Source: Collinsella sp. (GTDB lineage Bacteria; Actinomycetota; Coriobacteriia; Coriobacteriales; Coriobacteriaceae). Taken from it: DNA of 64,000 nt. The stretch spans positions 12,390 to 76,389 of the forward strand of contig DXLV01000001.1 of NCBI GenBank assembly GCA_019414545.1. The letters are read 5' to 3'. How positions within the stretch are numbered: position 1 is the first letter of the stretch; every line of letters begins with the position of its first letter. The position numbers and the translations under genes are program-made. Below the pieces are notes generated by a model. That model saw only the letters and a list, made by a program, of their open reading frames with translations, ran no database searches and was not told where the DNA came from. Below are positions 46,451 through 59,484 of this stretch, piece by piece.

Positions 46451-49186
46451 ATGCAGCGCGACGCATCGGACACTCGCGTCAATCCAGACCTCATCCTCAA
46501 GGCAATTGAGAAAGACGAGGTCGCCGATGACGCTCGAACCAGCCGGGGACACCTCAAGATTTTCTTTGGCTACGCTGCTGGCGCAGGCAAAACCTATGCG
46601 ATGCTTCAAGCCGCCCACGCCGCCAAGCGGCGAGGTGTCGACGTCGTCGCGGGATACATCGAGCCGCACGAACGTCCGGCAACTGCCCATCTTGCACAAG
46701 GGCTTGAGAACGTGCCCTGTAAACTCATCGAGCACAACGGCATTGCGCTCAGCGAGTTCGATCTAGATGCGGCTATCGAACGCGCCCCTCAGCTCATCCT
46801 TGTCGACGAGCTCGCCCATACGGATGCGCCGGGGTCTCGCCACGACAAACGCTATCAAGACGTCGAGGAGCTTCTACATGCGGGCATCGACGTCTATACG
46901 ACCGTGAACGTTCAGCATATCGAGAGCCTAAACGACATGGTTGCATCCATCACCGGCGTTGTTGTGAGCGAACGAATCCCCGACCGTATCTTCGATGATG
47001 CCGACCAGGTCGAACTCGTCGACATAGAGCCCGAAGACCTACTTGAGCGCCTTCGCGCCGGCCTCGTCTACCGTCCCGCACAAGCCGACCGAGCGCAACA
47101 GCATTTTTTTACCGTCGAGAACCTCACCGCACTCCGAGAAATCGCGCTGCGCCGTTGCGCCGATCGCACCGGCCACCTCACAGACGCCGCACGCGTGCTG
47201 GGAAACCGTGACTACTACACCAGGGAGCGTATCTTAGTCTGTGTCTCACCGGCGCCGACCAATCCCCGCATCGTCCGTGCCGCCGCACGCATGGCGAAAG
47301 CGTTTCGCAGCGAGCTCGTCGCCCTGTTCGTAGAAAGCCCGCGCACGCAATCCATGAGCGATGATGAGCGCGCCAAGCTTGCAGACAATATCGCCCTAGC
47401 CGAGCAGCTCGGAGCACATATGGAAACCGTCTATGGCGACGACGTCGCGTTTCAGATCTCCGAGTTCGCGCGCCTGTCGGGTATTTCGAAGATCGTCATG
47501 GGGCGCACGGGCGAGCACAGCAGCGTCCGTCAGGCCCTCTTTGGCCGCAAATCTCTCGTAGAACAGCTCATAACATTCGCCCCGAACCTCGACATTTACA
47601 TCATTCCAGACCAGTCGACTCCGCCCTCCCGACCCAAAGGACGCCGCCATGCGCTCGCTCTGCAGCCGCCCAGCAGCCGAAACGTGCTTCGCACGCTGGC
47701 CCTCTCTCTTGTCGCCACGGCGATCGGCACGACTTTCCGCCATCTGGGATTTGCCGATTCCAGCATCATATCCCTCTATATCCTCACGGCCCTGCTGACC
47801 GCCGTCACCACGACGGGGCGTATCTGCACGATCGTATCGAGCGTGCTCTCTGTAGTGCTTTACAACTTCTGCTTCGTCACGCCTCTGTTTTCGCTCGCCA
47901 GCTACGACCGAAGCTATCTGGTCACGTTCGGCATCATGTTCGCTACCGCTATGGTCGCCGGCGAGTTAACTGCGCGCATCGCCGACAATGCCCGTACCTC
48001 CGCCGAGAACGCATTCAAAACGCGCGTACTCCTCGAAACGAACCAGCTCTTACAGCAAGCCCATAGCGCGGAGGAGTGCGCCCGCGTCGCCATGAACCAA
48101 CTCGTCAAACTGCTAAAACTCGACGTGGTCTTCTACCCCGCCGAACACGGCACGCTCGGCAAGGCGCTCTATGAGTCCGCTGGCACCGAAAACCGATCCG
48201 CGTCGCTGCTCACCGACTACGAGCGCGCCGTTGCAACCTGGACCTTCACCAACAACAAGCGCGCGGGCGCAAGCACGCGGACCCTGCCTGAGGCGCGCTG
48301 TCTCTACCTCGCGGTTCGCACCGGCGACAAGGTATTCGGTGTCATCGGCATCGCCCTGGAGGGGCGCGAGACCGAAGCCTTCGAGCATTCGATCGTCCTA
48401 TCTATCGTAGGTGAATGCGCCTTGGCGCTCGAAAGCGACCGAGCGGCGCAAGAGCGCGAAGAAGCTGCGGTCTTGGCGAAAAACGAGCAGCTGCGCGCCA
48501 ACCTTTTGCGCTCCATCGGCCACGATTTGAGGACACCCCTCACGGCTATATCCGGATCTGCGGCAATCCTTCGAAAGAGCGACGAGAAGCTCAGCCTCGA
48601 ACAACGCTGCGATCTTGCCGATGCCATCTACGACGACTCCCTCTGGCTTATCGATACCGTGGAGAACCTCCTCGCCATCACACGCGTCGAGGATGGCACC
48701 ATTTGCCTCAACTTCACATCCGAGCTCATCGACGAGGTCATCGAGGCCGCCCTCAGCCATGTCGCCCAAGCATCGCATGGACGTACCGTCACCATCGAGC
48801 ACACTGACGACATCCTGCTGGTACGCATCGACGTCCATCTCATCATGCAGGTGCTTACGAATCTCATCATGAACGCCTTCAAATACACGCCCGAGGACTC
48901 GACTGTCACCATCAGCGCACGTCGCGAGGGTGCGTTCGTCGTGGTGGACGTCGCAGACGATGGGCCGGGTGTGGCAGACTGCGACAAGCCCCATATCTTT
49001 GAGCGCTTCTTTACCTCAGGCAATACGCGGCCCGTGGATTCGCGTCGAAGCATCGGCCTTGGGCTGTCGCTCTGCCGCTCCATCGTGGAGGCGCATGGCG
49101 GCGTCATCGAAGTTCGCGACAACCACCCCCATGGGGCCGTCTTCCGTTTTACCCTGCCCGCTGAGGAGATCGAGATTCATGAATAA
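46451..49186 (+). CDS. kdpD: Sensor histidine kinase for K+ limitation
   Basis: KdpD senses low K+ or turgor and phosphorylates KdpE. It has 911 residues. Order of parts: KdpD N-terminal domain with Walker A GYAAGAGKTYAML and LVDELAHTDAPGSRH; a UspA-like domain (RILVCVSPAPTNPRIVRAAA); four membrane helices; a GAF-like region; HisKA with the phospho-His in SIGHDLRTPLTAIS; and the ATPase domain (DVADDGPGV, RSIGLGLSLCRSIVEAHGG). ATG 46451 is chosen because GAAAGG lies about nine bases upstream and the longer frame lacks family residues. It overlaps kdpE by eight bases. Confidence 0.95.
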   Translation: MQRDASDTRVNPDLILKAIEKDEVADDARTSRGHLKIFFGYAAGAGKTYAMLQAAHAAKRRGVDVVAGYIEPHERPATAHLAQGLENVPCKLIEHNGIALSEFDLDAAIERAPQLILVDELAHTDAPGSRHDKRYQDVEELLHAGIDVYTTVNVQHIESLNDMVASITGVVVSERIPDRIFDDADQVELVDIEPEDLLERLRAGLVYRPAQADRAQQHFFTVENLTALREIALRRCADRTGHLTDAARVLGNRDYYTRERILVCVSPAPTNPRIVRAAARMAKAFRSELVALFVESPRTQSMSDDERAKLADNIALAEQLGAHMETVYGDDVAFQISEFARLSGISKIVMGRTGEHSSVRQALFGRKSLVEQLITFAPNLDIYIIPDQSTPPSRPKGRRHALALQPPSSRNVLRTLALSLVATAIGTTFRHLGFADSSIISLYILTALLTAVTTTGRICTIVSSVLSVVLYNFCFVTPLFSLASYDRSYLVTFGIMFATAMVAGELTARIADNARTSAENAFKTRVLLETNQLLQQAHSAEECARVAMNQLVKLLKLDVVFYPAEHGTLGKALYESAGTENRSASLLTDYERAVATWTFTNNKRAGASTRTLPEARCLYLAVRTGDKVFGVIGIALEGRETEAFEHSIVLSIVGECALALESDRAAQEREEAAVLAKNEQLRANLLRSIGHDLRTPLTAISGSAAILRKSDEKLSLEQRCDLADAIYDDSLWLIDTVENLLAITRVEDGTICLNFTSELIDEVIEAALSHVAQASHGRTVTIEHTDDILLVRIDVHLIMQVLTNLIMNAFKYTPEDSTVTISARREGAFVVVDVADDGPGVADCDKPHIFERFFTSGNTRPVDSRRSIGLGLSLCRSIVEAHGGVIEVRDNHPHGAVFRFTLPAEEIEIHE

Positions 49187-49883
49187 TGCCGCTAAGCCAC
49201 GCATCCTCCTGGTCGAAGATGACCTGACCGTTCAAAACCTCGTTTCGACCGCGCTTAACCTCCACGGCTATGTCGTGAGCAAGGTTTGCAACGGCCAGGC
49301 CGCCATCATGGATGCGGTGTCGCACGGCCCCAGCCTCATCATGCTCGACCTCGGCCTTCCCGACATTGACGGTATCGAGGTCATCACGAAGATCCGAAGC
49401 TGGTCGGCAGTCCCCATTATCGTCATTTCGGCGCGCACCGAAGATTCCGACAAGATTGCAGCGCTTGACGCAGGGGCAGACGACTACCTCACCAAGCCCT
49501 TTTCTGTGGATGAGTTGCTCGCGCGCGTCCGCGCAAATTTGAGGCGCTCCTCGATGGCGTCGAGTGAGTCGACAGAAGCGAGCACGTTCGACAACGGTCC
49601 GCTGCATATCGACTACGCCGCGGGATACGCGACGAAAGACGGACGCGAGCTCTCGCTCACCCCAACCGAGTACAAATTGCTCGTCCTTCTGGCGAAAAAC
49701 GTCGACAAGGTGCTCACCCACACCTTCATCACCCGCGAGATATGGGGCACGAGCTGGGACAGCGATCTGGCGAGCCTGCGCGTGTTCATGCGCACCCTGC
49801 GCAAGAAGATCGAGGCAGACCCCTCTCACCCTAAGATGATTCAGACGCACATGGGTGTCGGGTACCGCATGCAGCGTCTCTAG
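49179..49883 (+). CDS. kdpE: KdpE response regulator
   Basis: KdpE activates kdpFABC. It has 234 residues: a receiver domain with acidic pair ILLVEDDL and phospho-Asp in LIMLDLGLPDIDG, then an OmpR winged helix (LTPTEYKLLVLLAKNVDKVL, later LRVFMRTLRKKIE). The ATG at 49179 lies inside the kdpD end (eight-base overlap) behind GAGGAGA, so the pair is coupled. Confidence 0.95.
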   Translation: MNNAAKPRILLVEDDLTVQNLVSTALNLHGYVVSKVCNGQAAIMDAVSHGPSLIMLDLGLPDIDGIEVITKIRSWSAVPIIVISARTEDSDKIAALDAGADDYLTKPFSVDELLARVRANLRRSSMASSESTEASTFDNGPLHIDYAAGYATKDGRELSLTPTEYKLLVLLAKNVDKVLTHTFITREIWGTSWDSDLASLRVFMRTLRKKIEADPSHPKMIQTHMGVGYRMQRL

Positions 49884-49887
49884 CCCA

Positions 49888-50010
49888 CCCCACAAAAAGT
49901 TGCGGTGGAATACGGAGTAGATAAGGCCTTTGACAGCCAAAACAGTCCGTATTTCACCGCAACTGATGGGCGGGATGGAGTTAGAGGCGCAGGTAGTTAG
50001 TCATGCCTTC
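49888..50010. repeat. Family C repeat, copy 2 (right of kdp)
   Basis: This is the direct copy of the repeat at 41475. Palindrome arms agttgcggtggaatacgga / tccgtatttcaccgcaact lie at 49898-49964, with one mismatch. It starts five bases after the kdpE stop. Confidence 0.85.
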
Positions 50011-50088
50011 GACGGCGAGCTTGGCGCCTGCCACGGCATGGACCACGGTGAGCGGGCCGTTGACCACATAGTTAGCGATACCCCAAAA
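49981..50088 (-). pseudogene. Remnant of an oxidoreductase C-terminus
   Basis: Between two stops the minus strand codes WGIANYVVNGPLTVVHAVAG and then AKLAVEGMTNYLRL. This resembles the C-terminal end of GltD-like FAD/NAD(P) oxidoreductases (pattern G-D-x-V-x-G-P-x-T-V-V). No start or upstream part exists. Its last codons lie inside the family C repeat. Confidence 0.4.
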
Positions 50089-50128
50089 TCACTCTTCAAC
50101 TCGCCGCGCTCGCCGTCAAATGTGCAAA

Positions 50129-50158
50129 GCGCCCCGCGAACGGATGCTCGCGGGGCGC
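50129..50158 (-). terminator. Terminator of the small Feo-associated gene
   Basis: Perfect 11-bp arms, gcgccccgcga / tcgcggggcgc, about 15 bp past the stop codon. Confidence 0.7.
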
Positions 50159-50173
50159 CTGGATGCCTGGACC

Positions 50174-50374
50174 TTATTTGATACCGCGGCCCAGGTCTTC
50201 GGCAATTTTGTCCACGCCCTTAAGTGCGGCGCACGTCTTTTTGTTGGAGCAATGCCCCGTGCAAACGCCACCCTGAGCGCAGTCGGCGCAGGTGCCCTTG
50301 CGGTAGATGCGCACGCACACGGCGACAAACGCAATACCGATAACAGCCAGTACAACAATATCGATAGGTGCCAT
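50174..50374 (-). CDS. FeoB-associated Cys-rich membrane protein
   Basis: This 66-residue protein has one N-terminal membrane helix (IDIVVLAVIGIAFVAVCVRI) and a Cys-rich cytoplasmic tail (TCADCAQGGVCTGHCSNKKT), the form of the small FeoB-associated/FeoC-like proteins found beside feoB in Gram-positive bacteria. It may bind Fe or an Fe-S cluster. AGGAGG precedes the ATG. It has its own terminator and lies downstream of feoB, separated by another terminator. Confidence 0.85.
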   Translation of the reverse strand: MAPIDIVVLAVIGIAFVAVCVRIYRKGTCADCAQGGVCTGHCSNKKTCAALKGVDKIAEDLGRGIK

Positions 50375-50491
50375 AGCAAGCCTCCTCTAGTTAGCCACCA
50401 CTTACTTTACCCCATTCTCCACCTGCCAATAAGGGACAGGTTTATTTTGGTCGGTTTTATCTGCGGAAACGCCACATCTCCCCCACCAAAA

Positions 50492-50520
50492 AGCCCGAGT
50501 GTCGCTGGGACACCCGGGCT
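50492..50520 (-). terminator. Terminator of feoB
   Basis: Arms agcccgagtgtc / gacacccgggct (one mismatch), followed by TTTTTGG on the minus strand. Confidence 0.8.
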
Positions 50521-50549
50521 CGTGGAAAGGGGCTAATCCTTATTCGGAC

Positions 50550-52877
50550 TTAAGCGGAAACTGCGGCGGAAGCAGTGTTGGTCTCGTCCTCGTCGGTCCA
50601 TGCATGCTTGGGCATGGGACGGAAGATCTGGAAGAGCATCGCAACCAGCAGAACGATGGCTACAACCGTCCAAATACCAAACTGGCCAAGGACAAGCAGG
50701 TTGTAGAACTGGTTGATGAACAGGCCGATCACCCAGGCAAAGGCGCACTCGTAGCCGATGGCAATCGCGGTCCACTTGCCGGAGTCCATCTGGTTGCGGA
50801 TAGTGCCCATGGCGGCAAAGCACGGGGCGCACAGCAGGTTAAAGGCGCCAAAGGCAACGCAAGCGCCCATAGTCGGGAACATGCCGGCGAACGCGGTCCA
50901 CAGGCTCGGGTCGGTCTCGGCGGCGTCGGCAACGGACAGCAGCGAGCCGGCGGTAGCGACGACGTTCTCCTTGGCGACGAGGCCCGAGACGGTGAGCGCG
51001 GTGGCCTGCCAGGTGCTAAAGCCAAGCGGGGCGAAGATCCAAGCGACCAGGTTGCCGAGCATGGCAAGCACGGAGTAGTCCATAAACTCCTCAGGGATGC
51101 CGTCCATCGCAGGCAGGAAGCCGAAGGAACCGTTGTAGCTACCAAAGTTGGAGAGGAACCAAACCACGACGGTGGACGCGAAGATGACCGTGCCGGCCTT
51201 CTTGATAAAGGCCCAGCAGCGCTCCCATACATGCAGCGCCCAAGAGCGGATTGCCGGGAAGTGATAGGCGGGAAGCTCCATAACGAACGGCGTCGGGCGA
51301 CCGGCGAAGAGCTTGGTCTTCTTGAGCATGAGGCCCGAGGCGATGACGGCAAAGACGCCCAAGAAGTAGAACAGCGGGCTGATCCATGCGGCGGTGGTGG
51401 AAGAATCGCCGATGATGGAACCCATGAGCAGAGCGATGATCGGCAGCTTGGCGCCACAGGGAATAAACGTGGTGGTCATGACCGTCATGCGGCGGTCCTT
51501 CTCGTTCTCGATGGTCTTGGTGGCCATGACGCCGGGGACGCCGCAGCCCGAGGACACGAGCATGGGGATGAAGGACTTACCGGACAGGCCAAAGCGGCGG
51601 AACACGCGGTCCATGATGAAGGCGACGCGGGCCATGTAGCCGCAGTCCTCCAAGAAAGACAGCATCACGAACAGCAGGAACATCTGCGGCACGAAGCCGA
51701 AGATGGCGCCCAGACCGCCGACGATACCGTCACAGACCAGCGAATCGACCAGGCCACCGTCCTCGGTGCCGCCCGCCACAAGGGCATCGTGCACCACGGT
51801 GGTAATACCCGGAACATAGGGGCCGTACTGTGCCGGGTCGACCGAGTCGGCGGCGTCACCCGCAGCCTCGACAGCTGCGTCGTAGGCGTCGCGGCCCTGG
51901 CCGAGCACATACCAACCGTCGGTGCCAAAGAGCTGGTCGTTGGTGAAGTCGGTCACCGTGCCGCCCAAGGTAGAGACGGCAATGTAGTACACGCAGAACA
52001 TGATGACCACAAAGATCGGCAGGCCCAAGATACGGTTGGTAACCACACGGTCGATCTTCTCGGAGGTGCTCATCTTGGCCGGAGCCTTGGTGAGGCACTC
52101 GTCGATGATGTGGGCGATCACGCCGTAGCGCTCGCCGGTGATGATGGACTCGGCGTCGTCGTCGCAATCCTGCTCGCACTGGGCGACCAGCTGCTCGACG
52201 CGAGCGGCCTTCTCCTTAGTGAGGTTGATGAGCTTGCAGGCGTCCGCGTCGCGCTCGAACAGCTTGACGGCGTAGTAGCGACGCTTGTTGGCGGGAACGC
52301 TCGCCGGCAGGTTGTTCTCGATGTGGTCCAGAACGTCCTCGATGGAGGAATCGAACTTGTGCTCCGGCACCTGGCCCTTGGAAGCGGCAGACTTCTTGAC
52401 CTGCTCGAACAGCTCGTTGATGCCCTTGTTCTTAAGGGCCGAGATCATCATGACCGGGCAGCCGAGCTTCTTGGAGAGCTTGTCCGTGTCGATCTTGTCG
52501 CCGTTCTTCTCGACCAAGTCGGCCATGTTGAGGGCGACGACCACGGGCAGGCCGGTCTCGATAACCTGAAGCGCCAGGTACAGGTTGCGCTCGAGGTTGG
52601 TGGCGTCGACCACCTGGACGACGACATCGGGCTCGCCGCTCATGAGGTAATCGCGCGAGCATTGCTCCTCGGGGCTGTAGGGGGAAAGCGAGTAGATGCC
52701 AGGGAGGTCCGTGATGGTAACGTTCTTGTCGCTTAGGAGCTTGGCTTCCTTTTTCTCAACCGTGACCCCGGGCCAGTTGCCAACGTAGCCGTTGGCGCCG
52801 GTGATCAGGTTGAAAAGCGTGGTCTTGCCGCAGTTGGGGTTACCCGCCAGTGCGACATGGATCTGAGAATCCGCCAT
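50550..52877 (-). CDS. feoB: Ferrous iron transporter FeoB
   Basis: FeoB imports Fe2+ under anaerobic conditions. It has 775 residues. The N-terminal G domain shows G1 GNPNCGKTTLFN, G3 DLPGIYSLSPYSPEE, G4 NMAD and G5 SALKN, then a helical domain, then membrane helices with the Gate motifs (VSSGCGVPGVMATKTI and FIPCGAKLPIIALL). Both Cys of the gates are kept. It follows two feoA genes. A dyad resembling an iron box lies in the feoA-feoB gap. Confidence 0.97.
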   Translation of the reverse strand: MADSQIHVALAGNPNCGKTTLFNLITGANGYVGNWPGVTVEKKEAKLLSDKNVTITDLPGIYSLSPYSPEEQCSRDYLMSGEPDVVVQVVDATNLERNLYLALQVIETGLPVVVALNMADLVEKNGDKIDTDKLSKKLGCPVMMISALKNKGINELFEQVKKSAASKGQVPEHKFDSSIEDVLDHIENNLPASVPANKRRYYAVKLFERDADACKLINLTKEKAARVEQLVAQCEQDCDDDAESIITGERYGVIAHIIDECLTKAPAKMSTSEKIDRVVTNRILGLPIFVVIMFCVYYIAVSTLGGTVTDFTNDQLFGTDGWYVLGQGRDAYDAAVEAAGDAADSVDPAQYGPYVPGITTVVHDALVAGGTEDGGLVDSLVCDGIVGGLGAIFGFVPQMFLLFVMLSFLEDCGYMARVAFIMDRVFRRFGLSGKSFIPMLVSSGCGVPGVMATKTIENEKDRRMTVMTTTFIPCGAKLPIIALLMGSIIGDSSTTAAWISPLFYFLGVFAVIASGLMLKKTKLFAGRPTPFVMELPAYHFPAIRSWALHVWERCWAFIKKAGTVIFASTVVVWFLSNFGSYNGSFGFLPAMDGIPEEFMDYSVLAMLGNLVAWIFAPLGFSTWQATALTVSGLVAKENVVATAGSLLSVADAAETDPSLWTAFAGMFPTMGACVAFGAFNLLCAPCFAAMGTIRNQMDSGKWTAIAIGYECAFAWVIGLFINQFYNLLVLGQFGIWTVVAIVLLVAMLFQIFRPMPKHAWTDEDETNTASAAVSA

Positions 52878-52952
52878 TCAATCCTTCTTCCTTGTGTGCC
52901 TGCGCTGCTTTCTCCGCGCGGGCTGGATAATGTGCTTCAAAGATGCTGCATT

Positions 52953-52972
52953 AAGTTAGAAAAACCTAACTT
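52953..52972. promoter_or_regulatory. Iron-box-like dyad between feoA and feoB
   Basis: The arms aagttag / ctaactt flank aaaaac. On the minus strand this reads AAGTTAGGTTTTTCTAACTT, similar to DtxR/IdeR operators, which have a TTAGG-type half site. It suggests that feoB has its own iron-repressed promoter. Confidence 0.5.
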
Positions 52973-53000
52973 TATCTGCAGAAATATGCGCCGCGAGTCC

Positions 53001-53222
53001 TTACTGAACCTCGACGACGGCGGCCTCCTCCTTGCGGATGGAAAGCTCGTAGCCGCGCACGTTGATCTCGACCGGATCACCGAGCGGCGCAACCTTCACG
53101 ACCTTGAACGAAGTGCCCTTGATGAGCCCCAGGTCCATAAGGTGGCGGCGAAGCGCACCCTCACCGTGAAGCTTGACGATGGTGGAGCTCTCGCCCACCT
53201 TAACGTCACCCAACGTCTTCAT
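53001..53222 (-). CDS. feoA: FeoA-domain protein
   Basis: FeoA is a small SH3-like protein that supports FeoB. This one has 73 residues (MKTLGDVKVGESSTIVKLHG, with LMDLGLIKGTSFKVV and the end GYELSIRKEEAAVVEV). AAAGGGGG precedes the ATG. It is second of two feoA genes, 40 bp after the first, and about 120 bp before feoB. Confidence 0.9.
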   Translation of the reverse strand: MKTLGDVKVGESSTIVKLHGEGALRRHLMDLGLIKGTSFKVVKVAPLGDPVEINVRGYELSIRKEEAAVVEVQ

Positions 53223-53262
53223 TTACTTGTCCCCCTTTCAGCTTTTTGCGAAATGCTGCGAA

Positions 53263-53505
53263 CTAACCGACGGTCATGATGTGCATGGCAACCTTGGAAT
53301 CGATACCAAAGCGTGCACCCAGCACCGTGACGATGATATTGGCGCCACTCGAGCTCACCACGTGGATCTCGTTGCCCTCGACAAAGCCGAGGTCCTTGAG
53401 ATGGTGCTTCATATCCTCATTGCCCTTTACGCGAGACACGCGCACGGTTTCGCCCGCTTTTACCATCGAAAGCGGCATAGCCGGCATCTGCGGTCCGCAA
53501 GACAT
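53263..53505 (-). CDS. feoA: FeoA-domain protein, second copy
   Basis: This 80-residue FeoA-like protein (MPLSMVKAGETVRVSRVKGN, then LKDLGFVEGNEIHVVSSSGA) starts with a CGPQ segment that holds a Cys. Two feoA copies before feoB are common in clostridia and coriobacteria. AGGAG lies eight bases before the ATG. A large inverted repeat lies 45-100 bp upstream. Confidence 0.9.
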   Translation of the reverse strand: MSCGPQMPAMPLSMVKAGETVRVSRVKGNEDMKHHLKDLGFVEGNEIHVVSSSGANIIVTVLGARFGIDSKVAMHIMTVG

Positions 53506-53548
53506 GAGTGAGCTCCTAACGTCAGTTCGTCCTCAACATCGACGCAGC

Positions 53549-53602
53549 AAAAGTTAACCACGTCTATGTTCGCTATAGTAAACTAGCACGTGGTTAACTT
53601 TT
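53549..53602. promoter_or_regulatory. 15-bp inverted repeat upstream of the feo operon
   Basis: Perfect arms aaaagttaaccacgt / acgtggttaactttt are 24 bp apart and frame a TACTAT that could be the minus-strand -10. Each arm holds GTTAAC. This is a likely operator pair for a metal-dependent repressor, though the repressor type is not certain. Confidence 0.55.
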
Positions 53603-53654
53603 TGGAAAGGGTCCCCATTTAGATTTCGAAAAAGTTTCCTATACGAAACAAAAA

Positions 53655-53685
53655 GGCGCGGCAAAGAGCTGTCCTTTGCCGCGCC
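53655..53685 (-). terminator. Terminator of the HPr-like gene
   Basis: Perfect 12-bp arms, ggcgcggcaaag / ctttgccgcgcc, with a T-run (TTTTTGTTTCG) on the minus strand. Confidence 0.88.
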
Positions 53686-53694
53686 CTGTCATGC

Positions 53695-53943
53695 TTAGAG
53701 CGAGAGGTTTCTGATCGATGTGACGCAGGAAGCCTCGTCTACGCCCGAAACGCGGAAGATGATGTCCTCGCCGCACTCGCCGTAGAGAGCCATGAGCCCC
53801 ATTACATCGCGGCCGTCGGTATGGCGATCGCCGATACTGACCGATACGTTGCTACGATGCTTGGCAATGATGTCGTAAAGCAGCGCAACCGGGCGGGCAT
53901 GCAGTCCCAACGGATCTTTAATCGTCTTTGTAAACTCGACCAT
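53695..53943 (-). CDS. HPr-family phosphocarrier with Asp at the Ser46 position
   Basis: This 82-residue protein has the HPr fold and active His in DPLGLHARPVALL. In ordinary HPr the regulatory site reads KSIMG; here it reads RDVMG, so the serine is Asp and HPr-kinase phosphorylation is not possible. It may be a phosphorylation-independent relative. No PTS genes are near. ATG 53943 follows GGGAGGGG. A terminator follows, so it is a single gene. Confidence 0.85.
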   Translation of the reverse strand: MVEFTKTIKDPLGLHARPVALLYDIIAKHRSNVSVSIGDRHTDGRDVMGLMALYGECGEDIIFRVSGVDEASCVTSIRNLSL

Positions 53944-54045
53944 GTCCCCTCCCGCGGCATCGCACATTCGGCCGGCAAACCCAACCACGTGGTAGTTATT
54001 GTAGCGTTAGATGCTTGTCGAGAGCTCCTCTGAACACCTCGTGGG

Positions 54046-54256
54046 CAAAAAGTGGCAAATATGAGTACTGTCACCGATTTAGTAGCAGCAAAATCGCGAG
54101 CAAAGTGCCTGCTTTGAGCGATTCGAAGAGGTTGAAAGCCGTCAAACGCCCTTTAAAGGGGGTTAGATAAATTGATTTTGAGCCCGTTTTTGCTCAGAAC
54201 AGGCCGAAAAATATGACACCTCTTTTGCAACAGTACTCATATTTGGCATTTTTTGA
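54046..54256. mobile_element. MITE-like element, about 210 bp
   Basis: Terminal inverted repeats of 25 bp with two mismatches, sharing the core caaatatgagtactgt, bound a 210-bp stretch with no coding capacity. Flanks do not show a clear target-site duplication. Partner transposase is not in the window. It lies between the HPr gene and the permease terminator. Confidence 0.6.
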
Positions 54257-54289
54257 CCACGGGGTCCAAAACCATGCCCCAAAACACAA

Positions 54290-54318
54290 AAGGAGGGGCC
54301 TCGTAAGGCCCCTCCTTA
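54290..54318 (-). terminator. Terminator of the permease gene
   Basis: Arms aaggaggggcc / ggcccctcctt, followed by TTGTGTTTT on the minus strand. Confidence 0.88.
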
Positions 54319-54364
54319 GGAAAGGGAATCGATTTATTCCACAGCCGTAGATTAATCCTAGCCG

Positions 54365-55840
<1,476 letters not shown>

Positions 55841-55981
55841 TCATCCGTTATATCTCATCTAAAACCGTCCGGACTGCAAGCGCAATCGTGGACGGCGCAC
55901 CTGCTAAGGGGAATGGGGAAAAGGGAGTCAACAAAGCCATCCCCCTTAACGGCGCGAAGCAAACGTCCAAACGGACGAATA

Positions 55982-56437
55982 CTACTTGTTGGGGAAGGAA
56001 TAACCTTCAACCGTCACGTGCAGTACCACGACGCGGGAATCCGCGGCATCGGCCACGACACGGTAGGCCTCGTCAATTTCGACGACGGCAACGCCGCCGG
56101 CGGGAATCGTCACGGTCTCCCCCGCACCCTCAAAGCGCTCGCGATCATCGATATCGCTGTAAGCACGGATGCAGGTGAGGTCTGCCTTGGGGGCAACCTC
56201 GACGGTCAGGTCGCCGTCGAGCGGAGCGAGCACGGCATGGTAGCGACGGTGACCGACCAGATCGGCGGTAGCGGCCTCGCGGGCATAGACCCACCAGTAC
56301 ACCAACGAGTCGCCGATGGAGTAAGCCACGTCGTGCTGCAGGTCGGCAACGCCATCGAGCGCCTGACCGGTGCGCATCCACTTCTTGACGGACTTCATCT
56401 GAGCGTCGAAATCGGCGCGCGAGTTAAAGACATGCAT
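55982..56437 (-). CDS. ebgC: Beta-galactosidase small subunit (EbgC/YhcH-like)
   Basis: EbgC is a cupin-fold partner that raises the activity of the large EbgA enzyme. This protein has 151 residues (VADLQHDVAYSIGDSLVYWW, then DLVGHRRYHAVLAPLDGDLT and ETVTIPAGGVAVVEI), matching the YhcH/YjgK/YiaL family. Its ATG lies 3 bp after the ebgA stop, and the pair forms one operon. Confidence 0.88.
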   Translation of the reverse strand: MHVFNSRADFDAQMKSVKKWMRTGQALDGVADLQHDVAYSIGDSLVYWWVYAREAATADLVGHRRYHAVLAPLDGDLTVEVAPKADLTCIRAYSDIDDRERFEGAGETVTIPAGGVAVVEIDEAYRVVADAADSRVVVLHVTVEGYSFPNK

Positions 56438-56440
56438 GAC

Positions 56441-59464
<3,024 letters not shown>

Positions 59465-59484
59465 TCATCGTAGTGATTCTTGTG

